Shown here: piece by piece, positions 16,158 through 25,124 of the stretch
Position numbering within the stretch: the stretch's first letter is position 1
How the letters are laid out: each line of letters opens with the position of its first letter
Assembly (NCBI GenBank): GCA_023954475.1
Contig: JAMLHW010000001.1
Span: forward strand, 1 to 64,000
Origin: Anaerolineae bacterium
GTDB taxonomy: Bacteria > Chloroflexota > Anaerolineae > Promineifilales > Promineifilaceae
DNA length: 64,000 bases
Reading direction: 5' to 3'
Made by a program: the position numbers and the translations under genes
Notes under the pieces: model-generated
What the model saw: only the letters and a program-made list of their open reading frames with translations
Told to the model about the DNA's origin: nothing
The model's database searches: none

Positions 16158-19061
16158 ATGAGTTACGATGATATCCCGGAAGTATTTCGCCGGGCATTTG
16201 AAGAAGCGGAACGCCGCGCAGGTCGTGGACGTGGTGATGAGCCGCCAAATGACTCAACCCCTAAACGGCGCGCCGGGTCGGGGAAACCGTGGTGGCGCGA
16301 TCGACGCGTGTGGATTATCGCCGCAGTGTTGCTCTTCATTCTCAGCATCAACGGCATCATTACGCTCTACACTGAATGGCTCTGGTTTGAAAATATCGGC
16401 TATGCATCTGTTTGGGCGACACGTTTCAGCGCACAAATCATCGCGTTTGTTCTGTTTTTTGCCATTGCCGCGACTGTCTTGTTGCTCAATGCCTGGATTG
16501 CCATGCGCGGTGCGCGAAGATCAAGCAATGCGTTTGGGTTTCAGCCAACCAGCTTTCGCGAGTTCAACGGTTTAGTCATTGTCGGATGTCTTTTTCTGGC
16601 GTTTCTATTTGCAGGCGCCGTGTCCAGCCAGTGGGAGTTGTTGCTGCGCTATGTGAATCGGGTTGAGTGGGATCTGGTGGATCCGGTTTTCGGCCGAACC
16701 ATGTCCTTCTATCTGTTTGAACTACCGGTGCTGCGCTTTATTCAGGGCTGGTTTGTTCCACTGCTCCTGCTTACCATTCTTATCGTCATCGGCCTGTACG
16801 CCGCACATAATATCGAAGACATCCGCCTCGGCCGATGGAAACCCCAACAACTCGATCCCCTGCGTCGTCACGTCGCCATACTGGGTGCGCTTTTGGCGCT
16901 GACAATCGCCGCCGGCTACCTGCTTAGTCGCTTCGAATTGGTCTACTCGCCACGAGGCTTTGCCTATGGTGCCAGTGCTACCGATTTGCGCATTGTTGCT
17001 CCCATCCTGCTTGTGAACGCAACTTTGATGATCATTCTCGCGATTGCCTTCATCTACAACTATTTCCGATTCAATTGGCGCCCTATTGCTGTCGTCTTCG
17101 GCTTGTGGCTACTGTCAATCTTTGTGCTCAACGGCATTCTACCCGGCATCTACCAACGCTACGTCGTTTTACCGAACGAAGAAGAGTTGGAACGCCCGTT
17201 CATTCAATCCAATATCGAATTCACGCGTCTGGCTTATGGACTTGACAAGGTTCGCGTCGAGGATTTTGGTCAAGTCACCAATCTCGATCAAACTGACCTA
17301 GAAGACAATGCCGCTGCCCTCGAAAACATTCGTCTATGGGATTATCGCGTGTTGCCCGAAAACTACGAACAACTCCAGGCCCTGCGACCTTATTACACAT
17401 TCTCCGACGTAGATATTGATCGCTACATGATCGACGGCGAAATGCGTCAGGTTATGCTGGCCGCACGTGAACTAGACATGCGCAACCTGCCCAACGACTC
17501 GTGGGTCAATCGCAGACTGGAATTCACACATGGGTACGGCATCGTCATGAATCCGGTGGATCGCTTTTCCAATGACGGACAGCCTGAGTTTTTTATCAGC
17601 GATTTGCCGCCTGTCAGCACTGTTGATTTGAATGTAACCCGGCCCGAAATATATTACGGCGAATTGATTTCCGAACCCGTTTATGTCAACAGCCGCCGTC
17701 CGGAATTCAACTATTCGAGCGGATCGCAAAATGTACGCACCAGCTACGACGGCAACGGCGGGGTCCAGCTCGATAGTTTCCTCAAGAAACTGGCTTTGTC
17801 GATTCGCTTCGGTGACATCAACTTGATGCTCAGCGATGACATCACGCCAGAAACGCGGGCGATTTTCCATCGCCAAATTGAAGAGCGTATTCGTCAGATC
17901 GCGCCGTTTCTGGAGCTGGATTACGACCCGTATCTGGTTCTCGATGAAGATACCGGTGAGCTTGTGTGGATGGTCGATGCCTACACGGTCAGCGACCGCT
18001 TTCCGTACAGCGAACCTTCCCGCATTGGCAGTGGAGATGTACCTGCAGGCATCAATTACATCCGCAACGTGGCCAAAATTACGGTCAATGCCTACGATGG
18101 GACAGTCAACTTTTACTTGGTTGATGACGAAGAGCCATTGGCACTGTCCTATGCAGCCATATTTCCGGATTTATTCCAACCGTTTGAAGCAATGCCGGAA
18201 TCATTGCAGAAGCATGTGCGCTATCCGGAGTCGCTCTTCCTGATCCAGACGCGTCAATATCTGAAGTATCACATGACCAATTCGAGCGTGTTCTATAATC
18301 AGGAAGATTTGCGCGCTATTCCTCTGGAACAATTCGCAGACGGCGCACCGCAGTTAATGGAACCATATTACGTCATTTTCAGCCTGCCGGACGAGGAAAA
18401 GACCGAATACCTGTTGATTCAGCCTTACACTCCAGTGGAAAAAAACAATATGGTATCCTGGCTCGCGGCCCGCAATGAAGGGGATAGTTACGGTGAACTG
18501 GTGTCGTATGAATTACCCAAGCAGCAGCTCGTATTTGGGCCGATTCAGGTTGAGGGTCGAATCGACCAGGAACCTGATATTTCTCAGCAATTATCGCTGT
18601 GGGATCAGCGCGGATCGAGTGTGATTCGAGGCAATTTACTGGTTGTGCCGCTCAATAACAGTTTTTTGTATGTGGAACCGCTGTATCTGAAGTCTGATAC
18701 GAGTGCTTTGCCGGAATTGCGTCGGGTGATTGTGGCGTCGGGCAGTACGGTAGCGATGCGTCCAACGCTGCAAGAGGCGCTGGTTGCGCTGCTCGACAAG
18801 GCTGTGGCGGATGCAATTGAGGTGGCGCCGACGATTGAAGCATTGCAGGATTTGGCTGATGCACAAGGGGAAAGCGCAGATTCGGCCGATTCCACGCCGG
18901 CCCTCGTTGGTGATGAAACTATCCAATCACTGGTCGAATCAGCCAGCGCCCATTACGATGCTGCCGAAATCGCCATTCAAAACGGCGACTGGACAACGTA
19001 CGGCAACGAACTGGAAGCGCTGAAGCGTGATTTGGACCTGTTGTCGCAACTAATCGAGTAG
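16158..19061 (+). CDS. UPF0182 family large membrane protein
   Basis: 967 residues; the ATG at 16158 has GAGGAG six bases upstream. The cytoplasmic N-terminus is charged (FEEAERRAGRGRG). It is followed by about seven membrane spans within residues 50-330 (for example VWIIAAVLLFILSINGIITLY, FVLFFAIAATVLLLNAWIA, ILGALLALTIAAGYLLS and LMIILAIAFIYNYF) and a long exported domain with the UPF0182 features ELERPFIQSNIEFTRLAYGLD, NDSWVNRRLEFTHGYG, YGELISEPVYV and VWMVDAYTVSDRFPYSEP. The acidic C-terminal 90 residues are helical. The family is widespread in Actinobacteria, Cyanobacteria and Chloroflexi; its function is not established. Two bases separate its stop from the next gene, so it forms an operon with a membrane-anchored gluzincin, which suggests a joint envelope role. 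Confidence 0.92.
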   Translation: MSYDDIPEVFRRAFEEAERRAGRGRGDEPPNDSTPKRRAGSGKPWWRDRRVWIIAAVLLFILSINGIITLYTEWLWFENIGYASVWATRFSAQIIAFVLFFAIAATVLLLNAWIAMRGARRSSNAFGFQPTSFREFNGLVIVGCLFLAFLFAGAVSSQWELLLRYVNRVEWDLVDPVFGRTMSFYLFELPVLRFIQGWFVPLLLLTILIVIGLYAAHNIEDIRLGRWKPQQLDPLRRHVAILGALLALTIAAGYLLSRFELVYSPRGFAYGASATDLRIVAPILLVNATLMIILAIAFIYNYFRFNWRPIAVVFGLWLLSIFVLNGILPGIYQRYVVLPNEEELERPFIQSNIEFTRLAYGLDKVRVEDFGQVTNLDQTDLEDNAAALENIRLWDYRVLPENYEQLQALRPYYTFSDVDIDRYMIDGEMRQVMLAARELDMRNLPNDSWVNRRLEFTHGYGIVMNPVDRFSNDGQPEFFISDLPPVSTVDLNVTRPEIYYGELISEPVYVNSRRPEFNYSSGSQNVRTSYDGNGGVQLDSFLKKLALSIRFGDINLMLSDDITPETRAIFHRQIEERIRQIAPFLELDYDPYLVLDEDTGELVWMVDAYTVSDRFPYSEPSRIGSGDVPAGINYIRNVAKITVNAYDGTVNFYLVDDEEPLALSYAAIFPDLFQPFEAMPESLQKHVRYPESLFLIQTRQYLKYHMTNSSVFYNQEDLRAIPLEQFADGAPQLMEPYYVIFSLPDEEKTEYLLIQPYTPVEKNNMVSWLAARNEGDSYGELVSYELPKQQLVFGPIQVEGRIDQEPDISQQLSLWDQRGSSVIRGNLLVVPLNNSFLYVEPLYLKSDTSALPELRRVIVASGSTVAMRPTLQEALVALLDKAVADAIEVAPTIEALQDLADAQGESADSADSTPALVGDETIQSLVESASAHYDAAEIAIQNGDWTTYGNELEALKRDLDLLSQLIE

Positions 19062-19063
19062 TA

Positions 19064-20581
19064 ATGGGGATGGATAGCGCGATGCGTAAACTTTTACTGC
19101 TTCCTCTCTTCTTGCTGCTGGTGCTGTTGGCACCGCGACCGGCTGCGGCGCAGGATGCGGTGCGTTTTGGCCCAACGACCATCGAAAATCGCTTTCCGGA
19201 TTCGCTGGAATTCACTGTTTCGGCCGAACTACCTAACAGTGATTTAACAGCCGCCTTTTTAGTCATCCGTCCGCGAACTTACATCGGATTTGCCAATCCG
19301 ATTACAGTACCGGCCACCGTATCCGGCTCAAATACAGAGTTGACACTTGCCTTCCGACTGGAAAGCAACGGCATCACAATTCCCAACCTGCCGCTGCGGG
19401 TCAGTTGGCGCATCCTCACGGCCGACGGCAACCAGTATGATTCGGAAGAAACGGTCGTCATTTACGAAGATACCCGCTTTGAGTGGCAAACGTTGACAAG
19501 TGATCTGGTGCTGGTGCAATGGCACGATCGCCCGGCACCATTCGGCCAGGCTGTGTTTGACCTCGCCAACACGGCGATTAAAGAGCAGCAGGAATTGTTC
19601 AGCGAAGCGCTGCAATTCCCCATCACCATCATCATTTATAACGATCTGGACGAGTTTGAGGCGTGGAATCCGCTGGCTGAAAGCGAGCGCATTGGCGGCC
19701 AGGCTTTCCCGGAGTATGGCATCACGGCTCAGATCGTGTCGCTTTTCGGCGATCCGCAACCGTGGCTGGTGGAAGTGATTCCCCACGAAATCTCACATCT
19801 CTATTTCTCGCAGGTGACGTATTCGACCTCGATCCCGCCACAGTGGCTTGATGAGGGCCTGGCCACTTACCACGAATACACGGACAACGGCGATTTGCTC
19901 GACTTCGCCCGGGATGCCGCCATAAACGGCAATCTGATTCAATTGGGACAACTCGATCGGCGTCTAGGCGATGTAGAGCGTACTGATTTGCTCTACGCGC
20001 AAGGTATGAGTGTGGTCACGTACCTGATTGAGACGTACGGTGCTGACGGATTTGCGACTTTACTGGCGGCGTTTGGCGATGGGCAGAACACAGAAACGGC
20101 GTTACAAACTGCTACTGGTAAGGGCTTGGGCGCGATTCAGGCGGATTGGCTGGCGTGGATGGGTGTTTCGGCCGAAAATTATGCCACACCGACCCCCTGG
20201 CCGTCACCGACCCCTTTCCCGTCACCGACCCCATTTGTCCCGCGCGACTTCGCTACCGACACGCCAACAGCTACGGCCACAGCGATGCCGACAGCCGTCT
20301 CCCACACGCCAACCGCTACGGCAATAGCCACAGCCACACCCTTACCGACCAACACACCCACACCCATCGCTGTAGCCGCCATCGACGATAATCCTGCTGC
20401 ACCTTCCCCACCGGATATTTCCAATCCTAACCAGAGTGCAGAAGACGACTCCATCACCGAAAGCGTATTCCCCATTGGCCTTGCCCTTTACGTTATCATC
20501 ATGCTGGCGTTTTTTCCTGCGATCGCTGCCGGGATCATGTTGTTTTTCAAGCGAGCAGCGGATCGCAGACGGCTCAGATAA
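19064..20581 (+). CDS. Membrane-anchored gluzincin (Peptidase MA-like)
   Basis: 505 residues. The signal peptide LLLLPLFLLLVLLAPRPAAAQ is followed by a beta-rich exported region (30-140) and a zinc peptidase domain: HEISH at 241-245 with the third ligand Glu264 in WLDEGLATYHEY, the HExxH-(18)-E spacing of the MA clan. Residues about 375-455 are a Thr/Pro/Ala-rich linker whose DNA contains short tandem coding repeats (SPTPFPSPTPF, then TPTATATA). One membrane span follows (FPIGLALYVIIMLAFFPAIAAGIMLFF) and then a basic tail, so the peptidase faces outwards. ATGs at 19064, 19070 and 19082 are all in frame; the first is given, the last is possible. It is coupled to the UPF0182 gene. Substrate unknown. 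Confidence 0.82.
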   Translation: MGMDSAMRKLLLLPLFLLLVLLAPRPAAAQDAVRFGPTTIENRFPDSLEFTVSAELPNSDLTAAFLVIRPRTYIGFANPITVPATVSGSNTELTLAFRLESNGITIPNLPLRVSWRILTADGNQYDSEETVVIYEDTRFEWQTLTSDLVLVQWHDRPAPFGQAVFDLANTAIKEQQELFSEALQFPITIIIYNDLDEFEAWNPLAESERIGGQAFPEYGITAQIVSLFGDPQPWLVEVIPHEISHLYFSQVTYSTSIPPQWLDEGLATYHEYTDNGDLLDFARDAAINGNLIQLGQLDRRLGDVERTDLLYAQGMSVVTYLIETYGADGFATLLAAFGDGQNTETALQTATGKGLGAIQADWLAWMGVSAENYATPTPWPSPTPFPSPTPFVPRDFATDTPTATATAMPTAVSHTPTATAIATATPLPTNTPTPIAVAAIDDNPAAPSPPDISNPNQSAEDDSITESVFPIGLALYVIIMLAFFPAIAAGIMLFFKRAADRRRLR

Positions 20582-20619
20582 TACCGGACACCGGTTTGGC
20601 AAGGCTTTCCTAAATGAGT

Positions 20620-20648
20620 TTGCAATTGATTTCTGACTATGCTAATAT
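20620..20648 (+). promoter_or_regulatory. Promoter of the 6S-like RNA
   Basis: TTGCAA at 20620-20625 and TAATAT at 20643-20648 with 17 bp between them; TGC before the -10 makes it an extended -10 type. The start point would be about 20655, exactly where the RNA's closing stem begins. Confidence 0.65.
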
Positions 20649-20654
20649 CGTTTT

Positions 20655-20830
20655 ACCCTGCAGTGTTCGTGATGCACGTTACGTGTTGAGCCAACGTTTT
20701 TGCCTTGGGGACGGCATACGGATGATGGAATGTAGTAACCTTTTCGGGTCAGACAAACCATTCCGGCAAAAGACCCCACCTGTCTAGGTGCAGGTTCAAA
20801 CAATAGCGTTCACACGGCATAGCGGGGTTT
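20655..20830 (+). ncRNA. ssrS: Probable 6S RNA
   Basis: About 175 nt with no protein frame. The ends pair: ACCCTGC (20655-20661) with GCGGGGT (20822-20828), followed inwards by GTGTTCGTGA facing TTCACACGGCA. These are the usual 6S terminal-stem sequences (GUGUUCGU at the 5' side, ACGGCA near the 3' side). GAGCCAAC and GCCTTGGGGAC occur in the 5' arm, again 6S-like. 6S RNA mimics an open promoter and holds the housekeeping RNA polymerase in stationary phase. The promoter, start point and downstream terminator all fit an RNA gene. It lacks the conserved cores of the signal-recognition RNA, tmRNA and RNase P RNA. The family call rests on motif and pairing, not on a covariance search. Confidence 0.75.
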
Positions 20831-20846
20831 CGTCGATAAAGTCAGG

Positions 20847-20878
20847 AGCCTCTGATGTAAGTCAGAGGCTTTATCTTT
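20847..20878 (+). terminator. Rho-independent terminator after the 6S-like RNA
   Basis: Stem AGCCTCTGA / TCAGAGGCT (20847-20855 with 20862-20870), 6-base loop, then TTATCTTT. A TATAAT at 20883-20888 directly after it may be the -10 of the next gene. Confidence 0.8.
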
Positions 20879-20936
20879 ACTGTATAATTCAGTCGTTTAC
20901 GGCCCCATTCGGCCGATGACACGAAAGGAACAGCAT

Positions 20937-21794
20937 ATGATTCGTGAGCGTATCGCCGATGACATCTACGTCTTCACCAGCAAGCGATATGCCCAGGTAA
21001 CAGCTGGGGCGATTTTGACCAAGGACGGTATCGTTTTAATCGATACCTTGTTCTATCCTGACGAATCGAGAGCTATTCGCGATTTTTTGCAGGATAAACT
21101 GGGGCATCGCGTGCGCTATGTCATCAATACCCATTATCACGCCGATCATACGACCGGGACCTGCCTGTTTCCCCAGGCAACGGTGATCAGCCATGCACTG
21201 TGCCGCGATTATCTCGACGATATCGGCCGAAGCGGTCTCGAACAGATGAAACAGCAATACTCCGAATTTGCCGACATCGAAATCGTACTGCCCAATCTAA
21301 TCATCTACGACGGCACACTCGACATCAATATCGGTGGCAAGACATTGCGCATGATGCAGTTGCCCGGCCATAGCGCCGACGTGATCGGCGTTTTTGTCGA
21401 CAACAACAGCACCCTCTTCGCATCCGATACCATGATGCCTGTGCCAACCGTGTTCGACGGCAATTTCGACGACATGATAGCATCCATGAAAAAATTGCTG
21501 GACTACGAACCGGAAACCATTGTGCAGGGACACGGCGAAGTCATCTTGCGCGGAGAAATCGAACGTGCCATACAGGACAATATCGATTATCTCCATACCA
21601 TCCGCTCCAAAGTAGCCAAGCTAGTCGCTGCCGGCAAGCCGGAATCGGCTCTGGACTCCATTACAGTTGAAAGCTGCGGCAAATCCCGTATCGCGCTCAA
21701 CGGCCTTGTCACCGAACTCCACTATGCCAATCTGCTCGACATGTACCGGCAGATGACAGAACAAAAGGAACAAGGCGTAGCACTTGCTGCCTAA
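20937..21794 (+). CDS. Metallo-beta-lactamase-fold hydrolase
   Basis: 285 residues; the ATG at 20937 has AAGGA seven bases upstream, better placed than the in-frame ATG at 20916. The zinc motif THYHADHT (HxHxDH), the later LPGHSAD, FASDTM and QGHGEVI give the full set of metal ligands of the fold. The C-terminal 70 residues are helical (ERAIQDNIDYLHTIRSKVAKLVAAG), similar to glyoxalase II- or sulfurtransferase-linked MBL proteins, but the exact reaction cannot be read. It is monocistronic: a TATAAT at 20883 and a TCGGCCGA palindrome lie upstream and a strong terminator downstream. Confidence 0.85.
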   Translation: MIRERIADDIYVFTSKRYAQVTAGAILTKDGIVLIDTLFYPDESRAIRDFLQDKLGHRVRYVINTHYHADHTTGTCLFPQATVISHALCRDYLDDIGRSGLEQMKQQYSEFADIEIVLPNLIIYDGTLDINIGGKTLRMMQLPGHSADVIGVFVDNNSTLFASDTMMPVPTVFDGNFDDMIASMKKLLDYEPETIVQGHGEVILRGEIERAIQDNIDYLHTIRSKVAKLVAAGKPESALDSITVESCGKSRIALNGLVTELHYANLLDMYRQMTEQKEQGVALAA

Positions 21795-21818
21795 CCTCTT
21801 TTCCCAGCCTGAAAAAGC

Positions 21819-21846
21819 AAAGCCACCTTCTCGCGGTGGCTTTTTT
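21819..21846 (+). terminator. Rho-independent terminator
   Basis: Stem AAAGCCACC / GGTGGCTTT with loop TTCTCGC, followed by a T run TTTTTTGTTT. It ends the metallo-beta-lactamase-fold gene. Confidence 0.9.
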
Positions 21847-21929
21847 GTTTGATAACGCCTTCTATCCCGAGCGACGGTCGCTTGCCAACTTGCCCACGCT
21901 AACATCAACGGTGTGCAGGCGCGTTGTTC

Positions 21930-22820
21930 TTAAGGGATGAGGAGGGTCAGTTTTCCCGGCATAATCTCATAGCGCACGGCATGGGTTGAAGTGGTCAGAA
22001 CCTCCCCATCGGCATGAATAGCAGTGCCCGGCTCACTGGTGAGCGTGAGGACACGCGTGCGATGGTAGGTCACCTGAGGAGCCAGCACATGCGTGCCGCC
22101 AAACAACTTCGGCAGCAGGCGCAACACCGTCATTTTGGATACATTCGGCAGCAAGACGAAGTCGAACAAGCCGTCGTCGACCTGTGCATCAGGAGCCATC
22201 ATAAACTGTCCCCCGGTGCGCGGCCCGTTGCACACCGAGAGCAAGATTGTCGGCCCTTTGTAACCGCCATCGTCCCAGGTGATGTCCATATCCCACGCCT
22301 TGAGCTTGAGCAGGCCAATTGCCAATGCGGCCATGTAGCGTGCCTTGCCCTTTAACCGCTTGATCTTGACGTTCTCGATGGTGATCATCGGTTCCATTGC
22401 TACAGCGCAATTGTTGGCAAAGTAATGATCGTTGACTCGGCCGAGATCGAGTTGGCGGGTTTTGCGGTTAGACACCATGCGAGCAACGCCTGCCGGATCG
22501 GTTGGATTACCCAACATTTCGCTCAAATCGTTTCCCGTGCCGATGGGCAGCACGGCCAGCGGGACGGTAGGGCCGTCGCCCGCTGCCGGAACCAATCCGT
22601 TGACAATTTCATTGACTGTACCGTCTCCACCTGCGGCTACCACAGCATCAAATCCCTGCTCGACAGCAAGTCGCGCTTCTTCTGTTGCCTGACCTGGGGA
22701 GGAGGTGATGACAATGACATGTTCTACATCCACTTCGTCAAATGCTTTTTGGATGGCGGGAATGCGCTTCTGCGCCCGCCAACGATTGGCATAAGGATTG
22801 ATGATGATTTTGACTCGCAT
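21930..22820 (-). CDS. Diacylglycerol/sphingosine-kinase-family lipid kinase
   Basis: 296 residues of the YegS/BmrU/DgkB family. It has an N-terminal INPYANRWRAQKRI segment, the nucleotide motif VVAAGGDGTVNEIVNGL (GGDGT at 64-68), LPIGTGNDLSEMLG, and the C-terminal beta domain with DGEVLTT near the end. It phosphorylates a lipid diol such as diacylglycerol, ceramide-like lipid or phosphatidylglycerol, at the membrane. It is the last gene of the pyk-gdpD-lipid kinase run, only 7 bp after the glycerophosphodiesterase, a pairing that points to lipid head-group turnover. Exact substrate unknown. Confidence 0.88.
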   Translation of the reverse strand: MRVKIIINPYANRWRAQKRIPAIQKAFDEVDVEHVIVITSSPGQATEEARLAVEQGFDAVVAAGGDGTVNEIVNGLVPAAGDGPTVPLAVLPIGTGNDLSEMLGNPTDPAGVARMVSNRKTRQLDLGRVNDHYFANNCAVAMEPMITIENVKIKRLKGKARYMAALAIGLLKLKAWDMDITWDDGGYKGPTILLSVCNGPRTGGQFMMAPDAQVDDGLFDFVLLPNVSKMTVLRLLPKLFGGTHVLAPQVTYHRTRVLTLTSEPGTAIHADGEVLTTSTHAVRYEIMPGKLTLLIP

Positions 22821-22827
22821 AGTGTGA

Positions 22828-23547
22828 TCAGGTAAGGCCCAATTCGGTACGCAGCGCTGCCGGCCGATTGGTGATTAAGGCGTTCACACCCAATGCTTGA
22901 AGTCGCTGCGCTTCGGCCGAATCGTCGACCGTCCACACATTGACACGTTGCCCTGTCGCGCGCGCCATATCCATCGATTTCTCAGTCACCAGTGTGAAGT
23001 GAGGGTGATCAAATTGACCTTTGAAAAACCGATGGGTGTAGGTGTACGAATTATCGCGCAACAAAGCCAGTCCGACGCCGGGCGGCATGACGCGCCGCGC
23101 ACGACGCATGACGCGGAAATCGAACGAAGATACGACAACATGGTCAGCCAGATTGTGTTTGGCGATAACCGCAGCAACCGCTTTCTCACAACCTCTGTTA
23201 AACCAACCATATAACTTTATCTCGATATTGAGCAACCAGTTGCGCCCGAATGTGTCGAGAACCTGGTCAAGTGTAGGAATTGTCTCGCCGTCACCGGCGT
23301 CGAGCTGTTGCAATTGCGCGGCTGTCATGCTTTTGACCGGGCCGGTACCGTTCGTTGTACGGTCAAGCGTGTCATCGTGAATGACAATGGGAATCGCATC
23401 GGCCGATAACAAAACATCAAACTCGATCCCATCTGCACCCTGCTCACAGGCTAACTGAAACGCCCGCATGGTATTTTCCGGTGCATCGGCGCTGGCGCCC
23501 CGGTGTGCGATTATCAACAAGCGCTCACCGCACGCCCATTGGTTCAT
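22828..23547 (-). CDS. Glycerophosphodiester phosphodiesterase
   Basis: 239 residues, no signal peptide, so cytoplasmic (UgpQ-like). The catalytic signature is complete: LLIIAHRGASADAPENT with His15 and Arg16, ADGIEFDV with Glu42 and Asp44, and PIVIHDDTLDRTTNGTG. It hydrolyses glycerophosphodiesters to glycerol-3-phosphate and alcohol. Its start overlaps the stop of pyruvate kinase by four bases (ATGA), so translation is coupled, and the lipid kinase follows after 7 bp. Confidence 0.9.
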   Translation of the reverse strand: MNQWACGERLLIIAHRGASADAPENTMRAFQLACEQGADGIEFDVLLSADAIPIVIHDDTLDRTTNGTGPVKSMTAAQLQQLDAGDGETIPTLDQVLDTFGRNWLLNIEIKLYGWFNRGCEKAVAAVIAKHNLADHVVVSSFDFRVMRRARRVMPPGVGLALLRDNSYTYTHRFFKGQFDHPHFTLVTEKSMDMARATGQRVNVWTVDDSAEAQRLQALGVNALITNRPAALRTELGLT

Positions 23548-24980
23548 CCCAGCGCCTCGATATCCTGCGCACCTATCTCGTGGACCTTGGCAAAATTGGT
23601 CAGCCCGGTAACATTAAAAGGCACGCCCCCGGTAATCACAATTTTGTCACCAACCTCCAAACCATTTCTACAAACAGCAGCAATCGTTCCGGCAATCATA
23701 TCATCTGTGCTGTGGAAGTTGGGGACAATGAGCGATTCGACACCCCACTGCAATGCCATGCGCCGTGCCGTCGTTTCCAGTGGTGTGACGGCGATTATGG
23801 GCGTTTCCGGCCGGTTGCGGGAAATAAAACGTGCTGTCCGCCCCGACATCGTCGTCGTCACGATTGCTTTCGCCTCGACACGCGCCGCAATAGCACACGT
23901 CGACGCGCTGATGGCGTTGGTGATGTCTGGTGTGTGCTTCACACGTTCGCGCCGCAGTTCAACCCATTGTTCCCACGGAAAATGGAGCCGCGTCACTTTA
24001 GCAATGCTGCGCATGGTCATGATGGCTTCAACCGGATATTTGCCGCTAGCCGTTTCACCGGAAAGCATGATGGCGTCAGAACCATCCAGAATTGCATTGG
24101 CGACGTCACTCGCTTCGGCCCGTGTCGGGCGCGGATGATCAACCATCGACTGGAGCATTTGCGTTGCTGTTATTACCGGCTTACCGACCTCATTGCAGGC
24201 TTCGATAATCTTTTTCTGAAGAAAAGGTACTTCCTGGGCAGGCAAATCGATACCCAAATCACCACGAGCAACCATCATACCGTCAGCCACTTCGCGGATT
24301 TCATGCAAACAGGCTACTGCTTCGCTTTTTTCGATCTTGGCAATAATCGGTATTTCATTGCCGAAGTGGCGCATCAAATAGCGCAATTCCAACACATCTT
24401 GTGCAGAGCGTACAAACGACATCGCCACAAAGTCAACGCCGAGTTTGCACACAAATTCGAGGTCTCGCCGATCTTTATCCGTAATGGAGGGAATAGGCAA
24501 TGTGGTTCCCGGTAAATTGACACCTTTCCGCGACCCCAGAGCGCCAGATAAAGCAGCACTGCAAACCAGGCGAGTCGCGTCTTTGTCCATGACGCGCAGC
24601 TCCATTTCACCGTCACCGATAACCAGTCGCGCACCAGGCTTGATCACGCCCCATAATTCAGGATGTGGAAACGGGATGGCGTCACTGTTTTCCACATCGT
24701 GACTCAATTCGAGCAGTTGCCCAATTTCGAGTTGTAGTTCGCCGTCGGCGATGTCTCCGAGACGCAATTTGGGGCCTTGCAAATCGGCCAGAATGGCAAC
24801 GGTCTTGCCAAGCTCTGCAGCTACAGCGCGAATCCGCTGGAAAACGGCAGCATGCGTTTCGTGTTCGCCATGTGAAAAGTTGAGGCGGGCAACATCCATT
24901 CCGGCCATCATCATGCGCCGCAACATTTCGGCCGAATCAGATGCCGGCCCAATAGTCGCCACTATTTTCGATCTAGGCAT
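23544..24980 (-). CDS. pyk: Pyruvate kinase
   Basis: Converts phosphoenolpyruvate and ADP to pyruvate and ATP, the last step of glycolysis. The 478-residue protein starts RSKIVATIGPASDSAEMLRR and shows DVARLNFSHGEHE, the active-site IIAKIEKSEAVACLHEI, MVARGDLGIDLP and the ATQMLQSMVDHPRPTRAEASDVANAILDGSDAIMLSGETASGKYP block. The C-terminal allosteric domain is complete and ends GAQDIEALG. Expected length. First gene of the operon with gdpD and the lipid kinase. No clear promoter was identified in the 25.0 kb gap. Confidence 0.97.
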   Translation of the reverse strand: MPRSKIVATIGPASDSAEMLRRMMMAGMDVARLNFSHGEHETHAAVFQRIRAVAAELGKTVAILADLQGPKLRLGDIADGELQLEIGQLLELSHDVENSDAIPFPHPELWGVIKPGARLVIGDGEMELRVMDKDATRLVCSAALSGALGSRKGVNLPGTTLPIPSITDKDRRDLEFVCKLGVDFVAMSFVRSAQDVLELRYLMRHFGNEIPIIAKIEKSEAVACLHEIREVADGMMVARGDLGIDLPAQEVPFLQKKIIEACNEVGKPVITATQMLQSMVDHPRPTRAEASDVANAILDGSDAIMLSGETASGKYPVEAIMTMRSIAKVTRLHFPWEQWVELRRERVKHTPDITNAISASTCAIAARVEAKAIVTTTMSGRTARFISRNRPETPIIAVTPLETTARRMALQWGVESLIVPNFHSTDDMIAGTIAAVCRNGLEVGDKIVITGGVPFNVTGLTNFAKVHEIGAQDIEALG

Positions 24981-25124
24981 AAGTCACTGTATCGTTTTTG
25001 TTAAAAATGTATAACTCTTGCTTTATGAAACACCGTTAGGCGCAAAGAGTTGTACGCCTACACACAAAAAAGGGGAGCATGCAACACGCAGCAATCCCCA
25101 ACGAAGTGATTCAAACCCAAGCAG

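Noticed and set aside
15835-16257. A 140-codon minus-strand frame before the UPF0182 gene
   Set aside because: No ribosome site, no recognisable domain, His/Cys-rich odd composition, and it overlaps the well-supported UPF0182 start.
20190-20380. Short tandem repeats that might be a CRISPR or satellite
   Set aside because: They are in-frame codons of a Thr/Pro-rich linker in the gluzincin; units are short and irregular.
20655-20830. tmRNA, RNase P RNA or signal-recognition RNA instead of 6S
   Set aside because: No tRNA-like ends or tag frame, no RNase P core, and no signal-recognition apical loop; the closing stem and GTGTTCGT/ACGGCA ends fit 6S.
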